Positions 44,379 through 64,000 of a stretch of 64,000 nt of DNA are shown piece by piece. The number at the start of each line of letters is the position of its first letter. Position 1 is the first letter of the stretch. Source of the DNA: Undaria pinnatifida. Its lineage: Eukaryota; Sar; Phaeophyceae; Laminariales; Alariaceae. Made by a program: the position numbers and the translations under genes. Below the pieces are notes generated by a model, which saw nothing but the letters and a program-made list of their open reading frames with translations, did no database searches and was not told where the DNA came from. The stretch covers positions 22,704,923-22,768,922 of the forward strand of contig JABAKD010000025.1 of NCBI GenBank assembly GCA_012845835.1. The letters are read 5' to 3'.

Positions 44379-44621
44379 CAGCTGTCAGATTTTGTCCCCC
44401 CCCAAAACGGGTTTTATAGTTTCCGCGCGCAGATTGACTAGCATCGCCCTGTTGACCGTGATAGCTACTACTACACTGTAGTTAGTTGCAAGGGGAGTCG
44501 CCAACCTATTATATCCTTAATGAGGATACACAACCCGTAATACACGCAATCGGAGTATCACACACAGCTTGCAACCAGATAATAATGATGAGTTTCGACA
44601 AAATCTTAGATCTCACAGCTG
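44379..44621 (+). repeat. MITE family I, full-length copy (~243 bp)
   Basis: The ends are CAGCTGTCAGATTTTGTC and, inverted, GACAAAATCTTAGATCTCACAGCTG. The interior carries GGGTTTTATAGTTTCCGCGCGC and ATCCTTAATGAGGATACAC. No coding capacity is seen. Copies also lie at 54935-55160, 33572-33711 and, partial, 30735-30925 and 6225-6430. Confidence 0.75.
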
Positions 44622-44804
44622 GTGGTGGAGTGTATTATTATTATTTTATAAAAATAGTCTATATAGTGGCCCGTGGTTAGTGTAGATGATGCAGAAACTT
44701 TTTTTCGTGACACAGCTGGGGAGTACACCATCCCGCGCTGCTTCATGACCAGGAAAATCAAATCCTACACGCGGGGAATGGTGCAGGCACATCGAATGTC
44801 AGTT

Positions 44805-45060
44805 TCACGCTTGGATCCTCAAGGGATCCTAACAACGGATGATGGCGGGGATCCCATGGGAAACTCCCGTGGAACCTTCGTACCGTGGGTTCCCGCGGGA
44901 TTTATCGTGGGAAGTCCCATCCATGGCGATCCCACACGGAGGGAAATCCTGCGGATTCTCGCATAATCCGTGGGGATGCCGGATGGCGACAAGAGGGAAC
45001 CCATAAGATTCCGTGGTATCCCGCGCAGGGACACACGGGATCCCACCTGGCAGGCTACGA
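44805..45060. repeat. GGATCCC-rich self-complementary repeat block
   Basis: Repeated TGGGATCCC / GGGATTYC / CCGTGGGA words, many palindromic, fill about 250 bp directly upstream of a LINE fragment. Similar sequence follows a SINE at 46410-46540. Confidence 0.6.
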
Positions 45061-45530
45061 CGGGTTTACCGCTCCATGCTCCTCCGATGCCTTGGATGGC
45101 GGAAACGGGAGCGCGACGACCACAACCTATCGTACGCCGACGCGCTTGCCCAGACAGATTCCGAGAGCGTTGAGGCGATAGTGCGCAAACGGAGGATTTT
45201 GTTTGCGGGATTCGTGGCACGCATGGGGGAGGAGCGTCTGCCACAGAGGGTGATGTTTGGGGAGTTTGTTGGGGGTAAGGGCTACTCAGGGGGGCAAGAG
45301 AAAGACTGGATGGATCATCTGAAGGGGGATATGTCGGTCTTTGGAATGAAATTCGAAGGATGGCGAAAGGCTGCTCAGAAGGCTGGCAGATGGTTTCGAA
45401 GAGTAGAGGAGGGAGCCGAGTTGTTCATGCGGAATTGGCATGAAATGGAGAGACGCAAAGCTGCAGAGCGATGCGCAAAGGCTGCGGCAGCGTCATCCAC
45501 CGTTGGCATCTCTAAGCGGCCGGGGGGAGG
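45061..45530 (+). pseudogene. LINE reverse-transcriptase ORF, C-terminal remnant
   Basis: The plus-strand frame encodes a segment typical of the region after the reverse-transcriptase core of LINEs: RKRRILFAGFVARMGEERLP, GEFVGGKGYSGGQEKDWMDH, LKGDMSVFG and a Trp-x2-A-x(5)-G-x-W pattern. The 5' part is missing, where a GGATCC-rich block replaces it. The 3' side runs into a G-rich tract at 45520-45655. It is a different LINE lineage from the CPCG-type fragment at 340-745. Confidence 0.75.
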
Positions 45531-45656
45531 GGGAAGGGGGGGGGGCGGGGAGGGGACTGGGGGCGGGGAGGGGACTGGGGGAGGGGGGGGGGGGGGGGAG
45601 GGGGGGAGGGGGGAGGGGGAAAGGGAGGAAGGGGGAGGGGCGGAAGGGGGAGCGTC
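45520..45656 (+). repeat. G-rich simple repeat
   Basis: (GGGGA)n/(GGGGC)n-like sequence at the 3' end of the LINE remnant. Confidence 0.85.
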
Positions 45657-45863
45657 ATGCCCAAGAGACTGAAGTTTGGGTTTAACCATCATCGTATTGA
45701 AAGTTGTGGGCCTTCTAATGGCCGTCACAAGATAGCATAAGACCGCCCTGACTTCTTCGCCATGTTGCGTTCTCTCCCAGGTGCCATTGATGATGGACGT
45801 GATACCCTCTGTTAGCCCAATTTGAATGCCATCCTTAGCCAGTTCCTAGGGTCTGCTAGTATG

Positions 45864-46060
45864 GCATGTTTCTTTCTTTTCTTCTTGCTATTTATTTTTT
45901 CGTTTTTTTCTCTTTTTCTTTCCTTGCTTTCTTGTCTTGTCTTTTCTTGCTTTTCTTGTATTTTTCTTCTCTTTGCTTGCCTCTTTCGTCTTGTTTCGTT
46001 TTTCTTCTCTTTTCTTTCCTTTCCTTTATCTTCTTTTCTTTTCTTTGTTTCTTTTTCTCC
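45864..46060 (+). repeat. CTTTT-rich tract
   Basis: Imperfect TTTTCTTTCC/CTTGTCTTTTC sequence of about 190 bp. Hydrophobic frames across it are compositional. Confidence 0.8.
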
Positions 46061-46267
46061 AATTGACTTATGCCTGTCGTGCGTATGCGTAGTGATAGAT
46101 ACTACGTGTAATATATACGTGGTAGTCTTACTTGCGTGGCAATCGGAATATTTGGTTTCTCCAGGCGTGAGTAGTGAGACGTATGCACCGGCCTGGACCT
46201 AGCACATCGTAGACTGACTCCCGATTTCACTTTTATATGTTTCTGGTGGAGGCATGAATTGCGTCAG

Positions 46268-46408
46268 CTGTGACATATGCGTGTACCACCTTGGGTTGTG
46301 TGTTTTTCCCTGGGGTTTTCCTCAGCTCCAGAGTGACTGGAGCCTGTCCTGTGACCACGGACTTGATAATGCGAGTTAATGTGAGAACAACAACAACAAC
46401 AACAACCT
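46268..46408 (+). mobile_element. SINE-like (AAC)n element, copy 3
   Basis: GCGTGTACCACCTTG, CTCCAGAGTGACTGGAGCC, TGTGACCACGGACTTGATAA and GTTAATGTGAGAACAACAAC are shared with 46750-46890, 340 bp downstream. Confidence 0.7.
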
Positions 46409-46749
46409 GGCATCCCGCGGGATTCCACGGGGTCCCACGGTATCTTCCGCGAGAAGCCAGCCGTGCATGGGATGCCACGGTGGAATATCCCATAGCATCC
46501 ACCGCGGGATCCCATGTGGCAATCTCCACAGCCACTGGATCCCACCAAACATAATAATACTAGTAATAATGGGACGAGGCCGTTGATCGAACCCTGTTTT
46601 TCGGGTAGACTAAAAAGTCTGAAAAACGTTCCTCTTGCAGCTTCACTACGCCAAAAAAAACACGATTTTTATTTGGGGTTTCACGTATTGTGCGCACACC
46701 ACCCGACCGATGCATGCAATCGAAATGAATGGCTGTATGTAATCTGAGC

Positions 46750-46900
46750 TATGATATATGCGTGTACCACCTTGCTTGGGTTTTTTGTGTTTTTCTCTGG
46801 GGTATTCCTTAGCTCCAGAGTGACTGGAGCCTGGCCTGTGACCACGGACTTGATTATGCGAGTTAACGTGAGAACAACAACAACAACAACATCAACAACA
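46750..46900 (+). mobile_element. SINE-like (AAC)n element, copy 4
   Basis: It is very similar to the preceding copy and ends in an imperfect (AAC)n tail. Confidence 0.7.
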
Positions 46901-48430
46901 ACTCTCGCAGGGGATTCCACAAAAAAAATGTATACTTCGTATCGAAAAAAAAAACGGATTGCGAAGAACATCGGTCGGGCGCAGCTGTTCAGTCAAGTTT
47001 TCGCAACAACCCCCCGCCAGGCAGATTTTTTTTTTTTTTGCTGTTTTTATCCTCCGGCGGATGGGGAAAAATTACCACACATGACGACGTATTTTCATAC
47101 CCGTCGTGGCAGTCAGAACATAAATGAATGGTGGTGGTCCCAAACCTCTACCCCCTCTCTTCTGGTCTCCACCCCGGCCGTGGCGTGCTGTCAGTGTGGT
47201 AAAAAATCAGAGAGAGGAGGCCAAAAGGGGTACACCAGGGTATTTTCTTAGTTCTATCGCATGCAACACTGCCGTCCGCAGAGCGGTATTAATAGTAGCC
47301 GGTGCAAACCGCCATGCCGCCGAAAAACACCATTCTTTCAAACACCTCACCAACTCGAGAAAGCAACACTACTGCTACTACTACTAATTGCTGGCGTCCG
47401 TTACAGCTGTATAATATCGTCACGATCACTCGTCCATCCGCCGCCACACCCAAAAACAAAATATTCCCCCTTGTTTCCCTTTCGCGCGCGCCCTCCCCGT
47501 CCCCTGCCGTGACCCCCTCCTCCCTTCCTCTGCACGCCCCCCCCCCCCCCCCCCCGCTCATCCCCATGATCGTCATGAGAAACAAGCCAACAATCATCGC
47601 GCTTGACTCAAGAGTCGACGGTCATCCGACCGTCGATGCCAGAAGAAACCCAACGAGGTCATCTCCAACAACGAGGTCATCACAGAGAGCATCCCAACGA
47701 CAATCTCGCGAGAGACTCCAAATCGACAATAGTCGAGCGCGAAACAACCGGAACCACCATGACGCTTGTCACCGCATCAAACAGCCCGACGAGATCAGCG
47801 AACGCGAGAAACAGCCCAAAAGTTAATCAGACCCTACCTCGTAGGAGTAATCTAGCTAATAATGTGGGAACAGAAAGGCCCCCCCCTCCCCGCTAAAAGA
47901 ATGAAAAACAGACACATCACATTTACACAAAAAAAAGCACACACACATCCACGGCTCCTATATTATGGTACCTGGTACCGGTACTCTTGGCTACGTCCAA
48001 GTACCCCCCACCGCCACCGCCCATCCAAACGCACGCGTTACTTTCCGACACATTCAAATGCGCGATCCTTGGTATGGCGTTCGAGGAATGTGACCACGAA
48101 AAAATGGCGGTACATGCCCCCCGGTCACTACGTACAGCACAACACATGGCTGCAATCGTATCACCAAACATGCGTACCACATGAAAATGTCGCTCAACCA
48201 CCCACCTTAGCCTTATACAGAACAAATTACAACCGTGTAAAAAAAACTGCAGATTAAAGTACAGAACACACAAAAAGTACACGGAAATCGCAGAGTATGG
48301 AAGACGCCAAAAATGCGGTGGCCCGTGTGTTTATTCCCCATTGCAGTTAGCCACGAACGACCCGAGAGCTGCAATCGCACCCGTGCCTCTCCCCGTTCAA
48401 CAGCGAGTCAGTCTAACCTCACCCTACCAG
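46900..48430. other. Intergenic, no gene supported
   Basis: A C run lies at 47537-47555. The plus-strand frame at 47302-47826 is Thr/Ser/Arg-rich without motifs and is probably chance. Confidence 0.4.
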
Positions 48431-48439
48431 ACAGAAGAT

Positions 48440-48525
48440 CTTAACCCCTTTAGAGCCCCAAATCCCTATCCATACTAAGTTCAAGTGAAATTGTCCCCAA
48501 AAAGGGGTTCCAGTTGTGAAAATGT
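48440..48525 (+). repeat. MITE family B, reference-like copy
   Basis: TTAACCCCTTTAGAGCCCC at the left and AAAGGGGTTCCAGTTGTGAAAA at the right enclose TACTAAGTTCAAGTGAAATTG. The copy lies about 280 bp past the stop codon of the Ctf4/AND-1 gene. Confidence 0.7.
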
Positions 48526-48807
48526 CGTGTATCCAAGACTGCTGTTGCGGTCGTTCACTTTCTTAGCTCGAGCTTCGGTAAGCGATACGCCACGGACGAT
48601 AAACCATTTTTTTTCATCATATGTATCCAAACGATTACATATCACAACATATCAGAGACGATGCTCTTACTTGGAAGACAACCCAAGAACGTATCATCTC
48701 CAAAGATGCCGTATCGAAATATATCAAAGACGATATATCATGATACATATCTGCGTATCAAAATATATCAGATATCAGATACCGGTATCAGACATAACAT
48801 ATCATTA

Positions 48808-63909
<15,102 letters not shown>

Positions 63910-64000
63910 CTGCCGAAACGAAAAATTAAGGTTCGATTGTTTCGTCCGTCCATAGAGTAGGAGTCCATGGGGTGAGGGAGGGAGGGAGGGAGGGAGGGAG

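Noticed and set aside
47302-47826. 174-codon plus-strand frame
   Set aside because: Thr/Ser/Arg-rich composition without motifs or splice context; probably chance.

Overview
The window looks like nuclear DNA of a brown alga or a closely related multicellular stramenopile. The basis is indirect: genes split into many short exons by introns of about 0.4 to 2 kb (one of 12.7 kb), GT-AG splice sites, a 7TM receptor fused to an RGS domain, and very dense SINE, LINE, LTR, MITE and microsatellite content at roughly balanced GC. Nothing bacterial, organellar or viral was seen, and the species cannot be fixed from this sequence.

Layout. 1-21 kb is almost wholly repeats: a LINE 3' end, a ~560 bp interspersed family, a near-perfect 195 bp inverted repeat, tandem arrays, small MITEs, and an LTR joined to a tRNA-Ser copy. 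A weak possible plus-strand gene lies at 5.6-8.3 kb. 21,155-43,644 (minus) is one long gene in seven exons: seven membrane segments, an RGS domain and a ~560-residue Ser/Arg- then Gly-rich tail. Its 12.7 kb first intron holds a ~1 kb DNA transposon with a BED-finger ORF, tRNA-derived SINEs, MITEs, a miniature LTR element (TRIM) and, on the opposite strand, a probable Cys-rich gene with an exact 930 bp tandem duplication. 43.7-48.4 kb is intergenic, with a LINE fragment, GGATCC-rich repeats and AAC-tailed SINEs.

48,808-63,909 (minus) is the 3' part (14 exons, 715 codons plus stop) of the Ctf4/AND-1/WDHD1 replisome adaptor gene. The SepB beta-propeller, the helical region and an acidic tail with a nuclear localisation signal are all readable. 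The N-terminal WD40 exons lie beyond the right edge. Its introns hold long microsatellites ((CTA)n, (CCATA)n, (CAACAC)n, (GGT)n), a ~110 bp satellite and further SINE, MITE and LINE copies.

The two main genes share a strand but have unrelated roles: G-protein signalling at a membrane, and DNA replication with sister-chromatid cohesion. Exon calls rest on reading-frame phase agreeing across every proposed junction and on resemblance to remembered family motifs; no search was run.
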